DNA of 64,000 nucleotides from Neoceratodus forsteri (taxonomy: Eukaryota; Chordata; Ceratodontiformes; Ceratodontidae). The position numbers and the translations under genes were made by a program. Where the stretch lies: NCBI GenBank assembly GCA_016271365.2, contig CM028129.1, forward strand, positions 1,004,475,501-1,004,539,500. The letters are read 5' to 3'. Positions within the stretch are counted from its first letter, which is position 1. Each line of letters begins with the position of its first letter. The notes under the pieces were generated by a model that saw only the letters and a program-made list of their open reading frames with translations, made no database searches and had not been told where the DNA came from. Of this stretch, positions 11,750-23,600 are shown in pieces.

Positions 11750-12150
11750 GTTTTATTTATTTATTAAAGTCACTGATTATAACCTTTGAGCTATTAGCTC
11801 ATTTGCAAAGGTTCCACGTCATACTGGGTGCAACACATACAAGATACATTCAGTCATTGAGGAAGGACACCAGTAATCAAGGTCAGGTACATTAAGGTCA
11901 ACACTTAGAATAGACAAAATTCAAGGCGTACGTATCCAGGGAAAATGGACATGGGTAAGTAAAGATACAAGAAAGCGCAGGGTTAAGCCAACTTAGAAGG
12001 CTGAAGATTAAACTGCCTAATTCATAAACCAGTGCTAGTTAAAAGAGTGGAGTGGGGAAAGAGAGGTAGGAATCAGGGCAGGGAATTGGAACGCAGTGTT
12101 TCCCTTTGACAGTTGAGAGGTGAGGTACAGGCAGGGACCCAAAGGAGCCT
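11750..12150 (-). mobile_element. LINE 3' end with hairpin (second copy)
   Basis: The plus strand shows ttttatttatttattaaagt, then aacctttgagctattagctc and atttgcaaaggttccacgtc, a diverged copy of the 7.4-kb and 18.9-kb elements. The hairpin spans 11783-11811. The element continues rightward into purine-rich DNA; its 5' limit is unclear. Confidence 0.6.
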
Positions 12151-12500
12151 GGGCCCCTTAGACAGGAAAGTGAGTTAAGGGGCATATAGGCAGGTGATGT
12201 AGGAGAATGGGTATGGTCTAAGGGGGGGTGGGGTAGGTAGAGTGGTGGGAGAGCAGGGGAGAGGGAAGTAATAGGGAAAAGGGGGATGGCAGAATCAGTT
12301 GTATTAGGGTGGGTCTAAGAGAGGGAGTGAGTTTGAGTGGTGGTAAATATGGGGGAGGGTGGGGGAGCAGATAAGGAGGGAGCAAGGTGTGAAAATTAAG
12401 GGGTGGGTGAAGACAGGTGATGAGTAAAGTGGAGCAGGGATGAATGGGGATGGGAAAAGGTAAGGGATGGGAAACAAGTTCCCACTGAGGGACTGCATTC
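12150..12500. repeat. Purine-rich low-complexity tract
   Basis: The plus strand is dominated by G and A runs such as gggggggtgggg and gggagagcaggggagaggga. It may be the 5' part of the adjacent LINE 3' UTR, since the 19.1-kb copy has a similar G-rich stretch at the matching position. Minus-strand proline/leucine-rich open frames (12544-12218) are a composition effect. Confidence 0.5.
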
Positions 12501-13019
12501 ATGACAGGTAACAGACTACCCCATGACACTTTGCTATCCTCCACAAAGAGAAAGTCCCAGGGGTATGGTTATTTGGGAATACAGATCTGTACCCCTTTAC
12601 CCACACTGTATCTTCAGATGTGGTGAGCTCCTAACAGGAACTCCAGTGACTGCACTTTGCATGGCAATAGTGTTCAGACAGGATCTGACTGGTTACTTTG
12701 AAATATTCATACTAAGCATTGGCTCTGGCACTGGGGGGAACCTGCACTTGGGAGGGCTCCTGTGGACCCACTCTCAATTACAAGGTGCTCTAGAGGGGCT
12801 AGCCATCCACCAACCCACGCTCCACAGATTCTAACATTACTCATATTATTACTTGAGGTGGTGCATCGCACCACTGTGTAGATACCCCAGTGTTGGAAGT
12901 GAACAATGGGTCATCTCATCTCAAGAGCAAGATGGGCACTTGGTTGGGTGTGCTGTAAGTTAGAGGTCTTACTAATTCTAACAAGCTCTAAAAAATGTGA
13001 TTAGAATGTAATTTTTTTT

Positions 13020-13557
13020 TTTCAGTTTAGTCTTTTTGACCCTGCTGTCAGCCGCCGATCATCCGCCGGTCACGGCACATCTTGACTTCCGCCTTTCCTG
13101 TTCCGTGCTGTTCCACTGAGACCCCTAAGTTGCCCCTCAGAGGTTGGGGTTACGGCACTGGCCCTAATGTCATGAAACTAGTGACTGACTGGGGCAGCCG
13201 GCAGGAGAAGCTAATTGAAGCCGAATGCTGGCTTCACGGAGGCAGCCGACAGTGGAATTATTTCTTCCCCATTTTTTTTTTTTGCATGAGGGCAGGGATG
13301 TGCAATGATGTCCTGTGTCCACCCCGGCCCCTGATAACTGTAACATGCCAGTAGCTGCGGTACCCGCTGGCCTCTGTCAGGGGTCTGTCAAGCACTGGTC
13401 GGGTTCCCAAACCTCCCCCAGAGAAGGAGAGCAGTCCTTGGGATGCTCCATCCTTCTCCCCCGGCCAGCCCTCTGGTGACCCAAGTCCATTTCCGAACCC
13501 GGGTCACCGGCGTCACAAGTGGAAATTCAACTGCTGCACCAATAGGCTAGCCCCCAA
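13020..13557 (-). mobile_element. tRNA-derived SINE copy, antisense
   Basis: On the minus strand from 13557 it reads gggggctagcctattggtgc, then agcagttgaatttccacttg, then gtgacccgggttcggaaatg. This is a well-preserved tRNA-like head with A and B boxes. The body carries gagcatcccaaggactgctc, shared with the 61.7-kb copy. This is the clearest promoter region of the family in the window. Confidence 0.75.
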
Positions 13558-13665
13558 ATGTAATGTTTTATTGACAATGTGTGAATTTTATGATTATTGT
13601 ACAGTGCTCAGAGCCCCTGGGATTGGGTGCTAAAGAAATAAAGTCTACTACTACTTATACTTCCC
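13558..13665 (+). mobile_element. L2-type LINE 3' terminus
   Basis: The phrase gtacagtgctcagagcccct, followed by gggtgctaaagaaataaa, resembles the common 3' end of L2-group LINEs and their partner SINEs (consensus of the kind gtaaagcgctttgagacc...ggcgctatataaataaa). Only the terminal ~100 bp is present. It directly abuts the antisense SINE. Confidence 0.5.
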
Positions 13666-13669
13666 GTGA

Positions 13670-16160
13670 GCTTGGGGCCTCACTCTGTCCCTGAGCCAGG
13701 ATGCAGAAGGACTATTAGTGCTGTAGGTTACCTCCTTTGAATTCCCCCCATAGACTATATTTGTTATTGCCAAAATCTAAGTGTCAGCAACAACAAAACA
13801 TGATCATACACAATGGTACTAAATGTTAATGATGCACAATGGCATGGGTCTTCTAATTTTAATAGAGTTCAGTGAAACTGCACTTTATAGGTATTTGCTC
13901 ATAAAGGCAAGAATGTTTAAAAAAGGTATTTTTTTCTCCAGCAGTGAGGTCCAGATGTAGACAATGACCTCAACCACTTCCCTGGTGGGAACACATTCTC
14001 CTTCCTCTAGAAGAATATTTTTTTCAGATGGGAAGGCAGAATGGGTCTCTCCCTCTGGGGCTTCAGAACACCGTCACTCCATGCCTTTCCTCTCCCTATC
14101 TCTCTCTCTCTCTTTTGCATGACTCATCTATAGAGTCCCATGAAATTCTTTTTATTTTTTACAGTTTTTATTTTTATTTTTCTGGAATTTCTTGTTATTT
14201 CTTTTTATTCATTGAAAATGTAGTTTTATTTCTTATCACATTTAGATTAATAAAATACCTCAAAATGACCTTATACACACTAGAAATCACATTCCTAGTA
14301 TACTACATTGTATTAAGCAGCAGTATGCTACGGTCTTGAAAGTTTTGTGACTCAGACAATTCTGCTGCCACTTCCTTGCAGACCTTCTCTTTGGTAACAA
14401 TGAAACCTAAACAACAACTGCTGCAAGCATTTATTTAGTTTTTCCCAAAAACAAGTATTTTTTTCACTTTCTTCATATGCTTGTTTTCGTTTTATTTCTT
14501 TTTATACCTTGAATTTCTTGATATTTCTTATTTAAGAAAACATAGGTCTCTACTCATCAGATCTGCTCCCTGCACATGTGCTGCTACAACCAGCCCCTGC
14601 CTCCTTGGTAGTAGTCTCTTTACTTGACAAAGGAGCATGGAAGAACCAAAGCAATCTAGATACCTATTCTGGGAACCTACATAAATCCTGGTGATTACAT
14701 ATGTATACGGTTGCAGCCATGGATACAATCAGATATTGCCAGACATTTTGTGATATTTCTGAAGAGCTTCTCTCTAGTGGCCCATAGTGGCACTACAGGC
14801 AGGCAGGGAATTTCTCTAGATGTAGCACAGAAACTTCAGGAAATATCTGACCATGTCTTTGACTGCAACTGTATGTACTGTATAGGTTTACTTGTAGGAT
14901 CACCCCCTCACATGATGGCATCACTGTGGAAGAGGGATGCAATTGCATATGTCAACAAAACGTGATTGCCAAAATGATGTTAGGATGGCATCCTTATTTC
15001 CACCCTATTGTGCATGATCTGTGCCATCCGCCCACTGCATAAGGAAGAGTTTAGCAGTCTATAGGGGAAAGCGGAGGTTCGAGAGGATAGCACAAGCATT
15101 CCTAGGTAGAGCATGCTCTTCATTCTGGAACTTCAGCTGCCACTGCAAGGAAGGCAGAGGCTTGACATATTGGGATGCAGCCAACAGGTCAGCCTCTGCC
15201 ATTCTAGTGTTCATAATTCTATGGGATTACACAACTGTGCCACTCATATGATGACATCACTGCTGGGGAGAGGAGCGACAGGGTTACAAAGTTAAGCCTA
15301 TTCCATGCTAACATCACAGTGTGGCGGGACAGTGCAGGATTCATAACTGGTGTTACCATTTGCTGGGAAAGCTAAGATAAATAAAGGGCTCGTTTAGCAC
15401 AACTGCCCATAACATCATGTAAAAATTAACGTGAAGGTCTAGAGCAATGTTGGGTGACAGTGCCACTCACTAGGCAGTTGACCTGGGTTTGCACCCCTAA
15501 TTCTGGGCCACTGGCTAATATGAAAAGGGTAGGATCAAGCATCCCCTAGGAGTTTCTCCTCCTTCAGTGAGGGTAGACATCAAATCCCATGGTAATGCTG
15601 CCTCCTTGTGACCATACATGGTAGTGCAGCCCTGGTTCAGTGTTGCAGCAGGGCATGCACTGCCTCATTGTTTTAACTTAATTTTATGTAATCATTTTGT
15701 TAAAAAAAAAGAAAAACTTGCTACCACTATTGATCAATATTTTTCAGCTGGCCCTGGACTGTCTGATGGCAGCCTGCCCAGCCTTCTCTTCAGTGCACCC
15801 AATCTCTAAATAATTACACCTGTTGAATTGAGCCAGCCAAGAAGGGGTTGGAATGCAGGTGACACAGAGACAAATGAATGATAGGTTTAGTTGTGGAGGA
15901 GGCAGACTATTTGAGCAATGTTAGCCCACTGAGGAAGAGTGACAGTGATGCTGAGATATGGGTGAGGTTTACCCAAAGAGGTCGTGTTAAAAAGGACGTT
16001 ATTAGGTAAACCCTGCCCCACTCTGGACATCACTGTAGCTCTGCCCACTCGCGCCCACCCTCTGCGCACTCTGCCTCTCCACACCCCCACCTTACCCCAT
16101 ACTTACCTCTGGAGCTCAGCGCGATGATCTTTGGTAGACTGGGAACAAGTCTGCACTCTT
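13670..16160. other. Unassigned sequence
   Basis: No element was recognised. T-rich stretches lie at 14140-14240 and 14450-14540. Two segments near 14915-14945 and 15245-15275 share an atgatg-gcatcactg motif but are too diverged to call a repeat. Short open frames here show no known domain. Confidence 0.3.
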
Positions 16161-16224
16161 CAAAGTCAACCGCGAACTGAGGAAATGCCGGTAAGCTGTA
16201 TAATGTAATAAATAGGGTTTTTTC

Positions 16225-17640
16225 AACTTTGCTGCATATCTCAGGCATTTTTGGGAATTTTAGCACCAAATTTTCAACATGGGGTTTTTGGGACCCCTCC
16301 TCATGAATTCTGTCACTGGCATGGTGTTACTCAGGCCCGAAGGGTGATTTTGTGGTCACTGCAAGAAATCACCTTTCAGGACTGAATAACGAAACAACAG
16401 TGCCAGTGTTCATAAGGTGGGCTCTCAGAAAGCCTATGCTGCAAATTTAGTGAAACAATTCCTAAAAATGACTGTTTTACGAGCGTGTGATTTGCAGTTC
16501 CTATGCACGCTCGTAATTGTCAACATTGCCATTTTACCACACCTCCTTATGAGCAGTACAGCTGTCACTTTTCACATCTCGCCCAAAATGTGTTTCCGAG
16601 CATGTAGCACATAATGACACAGTCGGTGTGCGAAATCAATGTATGGGACACATTAAGAAAATCACAGTGACACTGTTCATGAGCAGAGGTCTTAAAATGG
16701 TTATGTTGAAAATGTGGTGAAAAAATTCCTAAAAATGACTGTTTCACGAGCGTGTGTTGCGCAGTTCCTATGTATGCTTATAAGTTCGCAAATTTTTTAT
16801 ATTTGCACTCCAGATTTTCAACATTGCCATTTTACCACACCTCCTTATGAGCAGTACTGCTGTCATTTTTCACATTTCACCCAAAATGTGTTTCTGCCAT
16901 GTAGCGTACAATGGTGCAGTCGGTGTGCAAAAGCAAAGTTTGGGACAGATTAAGAAAATCACAGTGACACTGGTCATGAGCAGAGGTCTTAAAATTGCTA
17001 TATTGAAAATTTGGTGACAAAAGTCCATAAAATGACTGTGTTACGAGTGAGCATTGCACAGTTTCCACGCACCCTCATAAGTTCATGAATTTGTAATATT
17101 TTCAGTCCAGATTTTCACCAGTGGCATTTTTCCACACTTCCTTATGAACAGCACAGCTGTTATTTTTCATAACATGGCTGAAATGTGTTTTTACACTTTC
17201 AGCACAGAAATGAGTGGTCGCTGTGGGAAATCATTGTTCGGGACAGATAAAGAAAATCACAGTGACACTGTTCATGATCGGAGGTTCCAAAATGCATGTG
17301 TTGACAATCTGCTGTAAAAAATCCCCAAACTAATTACATTACGGGTGTGCGTTGCACAGTTTCTACGCACGCTTGTGACTTTACCAGTTTTTCTAATATT
17401 TTCGCTGCATATTTTCAACATTGCCATTTTTTACACCTCCCCATGAACAGTACAGCTGTCATTTTTTACATCCTGTTTGGAATGTGTTTTTGCACCTGTG
17501 GTGACAAATGCTGTAGTCGCTGTGCAAAAGCAGCTTTCGGCTAACAAACTGGTATTGCCACTGTTTATGAGGTGGGGGTCACAAAAAAAATGTTGAAAAC
17601 TTGGAGTGAAAATACCAACGAATGCCTGAGACGTTAGGGT
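16225..17640. repeat. Tandem array of ~298-bp imperfect palindromes
   Basis: The phrase cctaaaaatgactgtt recurs at 16461 and 16728, with diverged counterparts at 17025 and 17323. Spacings are 267, 297 and 298 bp; the first unit lacks about 30 bp. Within each unit the arm cagattttcaacattgccat...cttatgagcagtac is the approximate reverse complement of gtgacactgttcatgagcag...gttgaaaatgtggtg, so each monomer folds back on itself. The outer ends are also inverted: tctcaggcatttttgg (about 16240) matches the complement of about 17600-17625. Open frames across the array are incidental. Confidence 0.75.
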
Positions 17641-17715
17641 TTCAGACCATAATGCCCCACTCTGTAGAGAATAACAGGCATTAGGGCTGTGACTGGGGAT
17701 TGTCGCCTGCGAAGC

Positions 17716-18000
17716 TCATACCATTCCACACCACCCACACCCTGCAGCCACTGAGAGGCATCGAGGTGTGCCTTGGACTCTTCAGCCCCAAAGTTCACCT
17801 CATTCTCCTATACCACACCCATCTCACTGTATTTCCTGATGGAATGGGGGGCACATAAGGGCCAAAGACCCCAAGGCACACCGTGACACTTGTTGATGTC
17901 TGTAGGGTAGGGTGTGGTGAAATGGCATGGCATTTAGGCTTGATGACCCAAAGGCACACCCCAATGCCTGTCAGGCTCTGCAGGGTGGTGGTGGGGTTGG
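17716..18000. repeat. Inverted repeat with an added direct copy
   Basis: The arm at about 17722-17800 (ccattccacaccacccacac through aggtgtgccttgg) is similar to the reverse complement of about 17855-17930 (ggggcacataagggcc through agggtgtggtgaaatgg). A third, direct, degenerate copy follows at about 17932-18000 (caaaggcacaccccaatgcc). Arms are 70-80 bp and imperfect. The family is not recognised. Confidence 0.55.
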
Positions 18001-18129
18001 CTTCAGTTCAATACTTCACTGCCATTCCTATTATGTAGCTCTGTAACTCCTAAACTACCAATGCCAATGCCAGCAAGCAAACATTCGGCATTGACGAATG
18101 CTTGTTTTTAGTGTTCCTCACTGCCCTCC

Positions 18130-18890
18130 CTTTCTCTCTCCTCCAGGACATATCTGGAAATGAGCTGATACCAGCTCAGCACCATATGTGCCTTCTGGAA
18201 ATAAATAAAATGCATTGATAAGTTAGGGATGCCACTTATGTCAAGCATTAGCTGAAGTGCAGATTTGCTGTTGTATCCCTAATGGTGGGGATCTGGGGAT
18301 AAAATGTTTAACTGATCCTACCTTCCAGATGACAAGGTTGCTTGTCCTGCCTGACCTGCCCATTTGAGTCCTTCTCTGACCTCCAGCACCTCTTCCTATC
18401 CTCCTACCTTTAACCTCATTTTAACAATTTCAGTACCTCCAACCTGATCTTAACAATTTCAGTAGGGGTGCAGCCATGGAGCTGATAGCCCAGCCTGACA
18501 GAGACCCTTCCATTCAGAGACCAGAAGCTCAGCTGGGAAGGGGCTATTTCTTGGAGTTCTTATTAGTCAAGCTAAGACTAGAGGCATGCAGGCAGACCCT
18601 TCAGCAGCAGGATTTGAGTCTGAGGCTATGGACAACAGCAGCAGTCGAGAATCTAACAGGTCATGAGGCAGGCTGGGAGTGTGAAATTAAAAAGGAAAGA
18701 AGTAAAGGGGCTGTCATATTGACTGCCTTGCATGTTAGTTAAGCTGCAGCAGACTGTGCTGAAGGGTGCCATACCTTCCTTAACCACATCTGGCTAGCCA
18801 TATCTTCACTAGTTCCAGCTGTGAGGCTGCATGTGGCCTCATGACTGGAGTGGAGAGCAGAGGGCCTTATAATTCGAGCTGTGTAAAATT
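18130..18890. other. Unassigned sequence
   Basis: No repeat family recognised. The open frame 18476-18742 has no recognisable domain and no splice-site or codon argument for being real. Confidence 0.3.
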
Positions 18891-18896
18891 GTGGAT

Positions 18897-19245
18897 ATTT
18901 TTATTTATTTATTTATCAAGTCTAGGATTACAAATACCTTTGAGCCATGGCTCTTTTACAAAGGTTCCACGTCAGAGAAATACAAACTATGGGGAACATC
19001 AAGACAGGCATTACAACAATGTGGACATTGCAAACAGAGTACAGATTAATATAGTTCAAGGGTAGCATTGTAACAAGGCAGCCAGCGGCATTTGTCAGAG
19101 AAAATAGACAACCAATAAGAAGTGCCAGAGTCATAGGGAGAGGGAAGGGGGGGGGAGAAGGAATGTAGGAAGGGTGGCGAGAGGGTGAAAAGTGCAGCAC
19201 TGGGTATACCAAGATGTGAGGGTAGAATCCAGTGGGGGGGGACAA
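18897..19245 (-). mobile_element. LINE 3' end with hairpin (third copy)
   Basis: The plus strand begins tttatttatttatttatc and contains cctttgagccatggctcttt and tacaaaggttccacgtcaga, matching the copies at 7.4 and 11.8 kb. The hairpin is 18937-18964, with a perfect gagccatggctc core. The G-rich stretch at 19135-19160 parallels the purine-rich region next to the second copy. Confidence 0.65.
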
Positions 19246-19629
19246 CTAGAGCAGAAAGAGAAGTGGAGAAACAAGGTTAAGTTGGGCAGTCATTGACATC
19301 CATGAGTTTCCACAAAATGGTTGCAAACATTCACAGGAAAGATATATTTTGAAGATAGGCACAGCAAAACTTTCATGGCAAAAAATATATGTGACCCCCC
19401 CCGCAAAAAAAAAGGCTGAATCAAAAAAGAAAATCTGCAACACAATTTTTTTACCTATTTTTTTTAAGGGTTTATCTGTAAGGCGAGAAAATTCAGTGAG
19501 AAGACATGTTTCTCACAAGAAATACCAATAATGGTAAACAGACTCTCACAATATTTCTGCAGTTATTTACAGGGAAGAATGACCATGTAGAAGCATAAAA
19601 TTCTGAGAGAATTTTATATGCTGAAGATT

Positions 19630-19760
19630 TTTTATTTGTTTGTTTGCTAGGTCCAACCCATAATAACGTTCTCTGTTATCCATGCATACTGCATGCATAC
19701 ATAAGGGACTTCTAGGCCCAGTGGGCTTACCGGGTCAACAAAATTCAACAAAACAAACAA
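19630..19760 (-). mobile_element. Probable retroelement 3' end with hairpin
   Basis: The plus strand begins tttttatttgtttgtttgct, the complement of an AAACAAACAAATAAA tail. It contains aggcccagtgggcttacc, which forms a gccca/tgggc hairpin. Tail plus hairpin suggests another LINE-type 3' end of a different family, but no coding part is attached. Confidence 0.4.
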
Positions 19761-20114
19761 AACAAACTGTAATATTGGTTATACTATCTGTGTTATCTTG
19801 TCCAGTTTTGACACTATTCACTATATCCTTTGCCTAAGGAAATGGTAAAATTAGTGCATTAGAAACAAATATTAGTTCAGTAGTTGTTAACAATACAATA
19901 CATGTATCTGTCATCACACACTTTTACTTGCACTAAAACAGTTCCTTCGAGTTTCACATTCAGTAAGTACAAAAAACATTAATTCATGCAGGGCTGTGTC
20001 AAGTCAACCCTAGCTATTAAATTTCAAATGTTAAAACCAGAGTGCATGTTGAGAAATGTGGAAATAGGGCTGTGTGAACCAGCCAGGTAGGCTGCAAATT
20101 TGTAAACATTGTTT

Positions 20115-20265
20115 AAAATACAACCCAGCTAGTCAGACACCAGTTAGCCCACCCAGCTGGCCAGCCACCTACCTAGTCAACCGACCATCGAGGTACCCAT
20201 CTGGCTAGTCACCCACCCACAGAGTAAGTCAATCAGCCAGTCAAACACATACACACAAAGCACCA
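20115..20265. repeat. Degenerate CCAGCCA-type simple repeat
   Basis: A run of imperfect ccagcta, gtcagaca, ccacctac and ccagtcaa words. The same kind of low-complexity tract appears at 31.9-32.27 kb. Confidence 0.6.
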
Positions 20266-20566
20266 GTGTTCTAATGTTTTTAAGTGATAAACACTTATCT
20301 GGACAACAGCTGAGACTTCAATGTCAGATTGCCATCAAAAAACTCTTCCAGGTTACATACTGTTTTCCTAGCCTCAAGACGTACTGCGTTCCGGGGTTGA
20401 TAGCCTAAGGCTATTATTTACTGATAAAATGAGCAAAAGGTATCCCAGCAGTAGCCCCTTCATTTTCTCTGGGTGAATTCTGACAAGCTAATTGCCATCC
20501 ACTCTTTTATCACTGTCAGTCATTTTTTTCAGCAGAGACAGTGAGGACCCCTAAGGCTTGAGAATA

Positions 20567-20699
20567 TGTTGAGCATCTCCCACTACTGAGACCCATGTTT
20601 GCTAAAAATTAACTTGAAATTATGTTAGCATTATGTTGAGTGTTTCCCATTACTGAGACCCATACCTGGTTAAAACTTACTCGATGTGTGGTTAGCATT
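20567..20699 (+). repeat. 68-bp tandem repeat, two monomers (left remnant)
   Basis: The phrase actgagacccat occurs at 20584 and 20652, exactly 68 bp apart. Each lies in the frame gttgagyrtytcccaytactgagaccc, a ggttaaaa-like segment and gttagcatt. Related monomers reappear at 27187, 27745 and 29045-29310, so this is the left remnant of an interrupted array. The LINE 3' tail begins directly after it. Confidence 0.75.
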
Positions 20700-23600
20700 T
20701 TATTTATTTAGTTTTTGCTGACTGGGTAGGGTACACTGGATAAGCATTTGCCTATTTTCAGGCACAACCTGGGAGAGTACAACCAGTAAACAATATAGGG
20801 TATGGCAATGACAGCTTTAGAAAAATGTTACAAGGTAATACACAAAATATAAACAGAATGTATACTATACAAAGCAAATAAAATAAGAAGTGCAGGAGTA
20901 TTGTACACATAAACAAATGATGAATCAGACTTCAAAGGACTAGGAGTAGGAGCATTTTGCCATCTTTTGTAAGTGGGAGCAGTATCATTTTCTAAAGGTG
21001 CTGGTTATGGGACATTGCCTGATATTGGCTGGTATAATGTTCCACAGTTTGGGGGCAGAGAAATGATAAGGCTATCTCACCTAATTTAGTCCTGGTCTTT
21101 GGTATGACAAGTGGGTCAAGGTCAGAGGATTTAAGTGGATAGGCATTTGGTTATGGCACTAGGAGGGGGGAGGCAAGTGATATTTGAACCTGATTTTGAA
21201 AGATACTATGCATGATACCTCCCACACAGAGATCACGTGGTGTGGATGGGGTAGCCAGCCAAATGTAATGTACAGTGGTGGACTTGGAGGTTACTTGCTA
21301 GGGCAAAATGACAAATGTTATTATATGCCACATCCTATTTATGCAGCATAGAATTTGAGGCTTCAAAGAAGACAGGCAGGCCATAAGACAGTTTGAGCTG
21401 CAGAATACCCTGGCCAATGGCAATAGTAGGGGAGAGACTGCAGGAACTTGTAGGTAGCTCTGTATGCAAGCCTGAGTCTGATATTCACAGCCCTATAGAC
21501 TGCAACTACATGAAGTGGAAAATCAAAGGAGGGGATCCAGCATAACACCCAGGTAACTAAAGAACGGGACTGTGACCAAGGTTGTACCATTTTCATAAAC
21601 AACTGGTGGTAGAGACTGGATAATCTTTAAATGGGGGGGTGGGAGCAGATCCAAATAGCATGGCCTAAGATTTGGAAGCGTTCATTAGTAGCCTATTTTC
21701 ATAGACACACTTTTGGACAGTCTGTAGGTCAGCAGGTAATTTAGAGTTGATCTCATCAACATTCTTGGCACTGGAGAAGAACAGAAAGAATATTCAGGCT
21801 GCACCTGTGACACCGTGCCAGATCCACTAATTAGTAAGGTGCACAAGAAATGGAAATAAGGCCAGCACCGGCTGCTTACTGGGCACCTCTGCTGTTAAGA
21901 AATTTGCATGGAGCCCAGTTCTTTTTCAAATAAGGCGCTTCATCTTATTCATTTGTGGCACACAGAAAAAAGAAACTCTGCTCCAGCATACCCCCTCCTC
22001 TCTGCTATCAGTCTTCTGAGACTGATACCATAGAGGAAGGGGGTATGTTGGAGCAGAGTTGCTTTTTCCTGTGTGCCACAAATTAATAAATTGAAGCACC
22101 TTATTTGAAAAAGAATTGGGCTCCATGCAAATTCCTTAACATTAGAGGTATGCAGTATGCAGCTGGTGCTGGCCTTATTTCCATTTTTTGTGCACTGGAG
22201 ACAGACACTAGACTGAAAGTGTACAGGATGGGTGTACTCTTTGAGATGCTGTGGTGTACAGAGTATATATGGAGGGAGAAGAACAAGGGTCCACGTACAG
22301 AACCCTGAGGGATGGCAATTTTGATAGGGGCAGGATTAGAGAGGGAGAGTCCAAACCTGACACATTGTTGCCTGTCAGACAAATAACTGTTGAACTGGGG
22401 GAAGGCAGTACCAGATATTCCAAAGGATGTTAGTTTGTGACAGAGCAAGGTGTAATTGACCACATCAGAGGTATTAGTAAGATCAATGGGAACAGCTCTT
22501 GTGAGCTACCCTTTATCAAATGCATTAGAAATGCTATTGGTAAGGGTGAACAGTGCCATGGTGGTGCTACAGTATGGTTCCAACAGAAACCATGTTGAGC
22601 AGCAGTGAGGAGGTCTTGGGTGGAGAGGTAATCAGAAAGTTGGGTGGCAACTATTTTTTCCAAGACCTTACTAAGAGTCAGTAAGAGGGCAATGGGTCAG
22701 TAGTTACATATGTTTTCATTGTTACCTTTTTTAAAACACTGGTACTGTGTGGGACATCTTCCAGGGGTTGTGAACAATGCCAGAGGAGAGGGACAGGTTA
22801 ATAATTCTTCCATTTAGGAAGCCAAGTTCCTTAGCAGCAAGTTTGAGGAGTTGGGTTTTGATCACATCAGAGCCAGCAGATTCTGAATCTGGGATCTGCC
22901 TCAGAAGTTTGCACACCTCAGATGCTCACTCTTTTTAAGTAAAATGGGGGGGTAACACTGCACAAGGAATGGAGGAAGAAACCAGATTAGGAGAGGGGAG
23001 AGGAAAAGCCCAAACGTAAGATGAGAGATCAGTGAAAAATTTATTGAAAGCATCTGAGATGGTAAAGGGGTTGTTACAATTTACTCCACTGACCTCAGCA
23101 TCAGTGGGGGTTGGGGTACCATCTTGGCCAAACATTTTTTAATACCATTTCAGAACTGACATGGATTGCCTGCAGAGTAATCAAACTGGACTTGACAATA
23201 ACAATTGTTGCTCATACGGATGGCCTGTTTGCATTCCTTTCTGAGCTTTCTATAGCTTATCCAGTCTGAGACGGAGTTAGATGCCTTACAGGAAGCCAAA
23301 CATTTATCTCTCCTTTTGAGGAAGGATAATAGAGGATGGTCCAACCATTTAGTAATTGGACCATGAACCCTTGTAGTGGTAAGGGGAGTGTACTTGTCCT
23401 GGAGCCCAACAAAGATTATACAGAAATGTGAGACAGCCAGTTTGACATCTGTAGTGGCCCACAAATAAGACCAGTCTTTTTATGCTGCTTCATTTTTGAA
23501 TGGTGATGGTCTAAATGCAAGAAGTACCTAAAATGAATAAGCCTGAGAGGAAACTTATGTAGTTTCACACGCCTTACTCGGTAGACTGGGAGTGATCACT

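Noticed and set aside
14900..15290. Possible direct repeat around atgatg-gcatcactg motifs.
   Set aside because: Only short words are shared; the intervening sequence does not align well enough to support a repeat.
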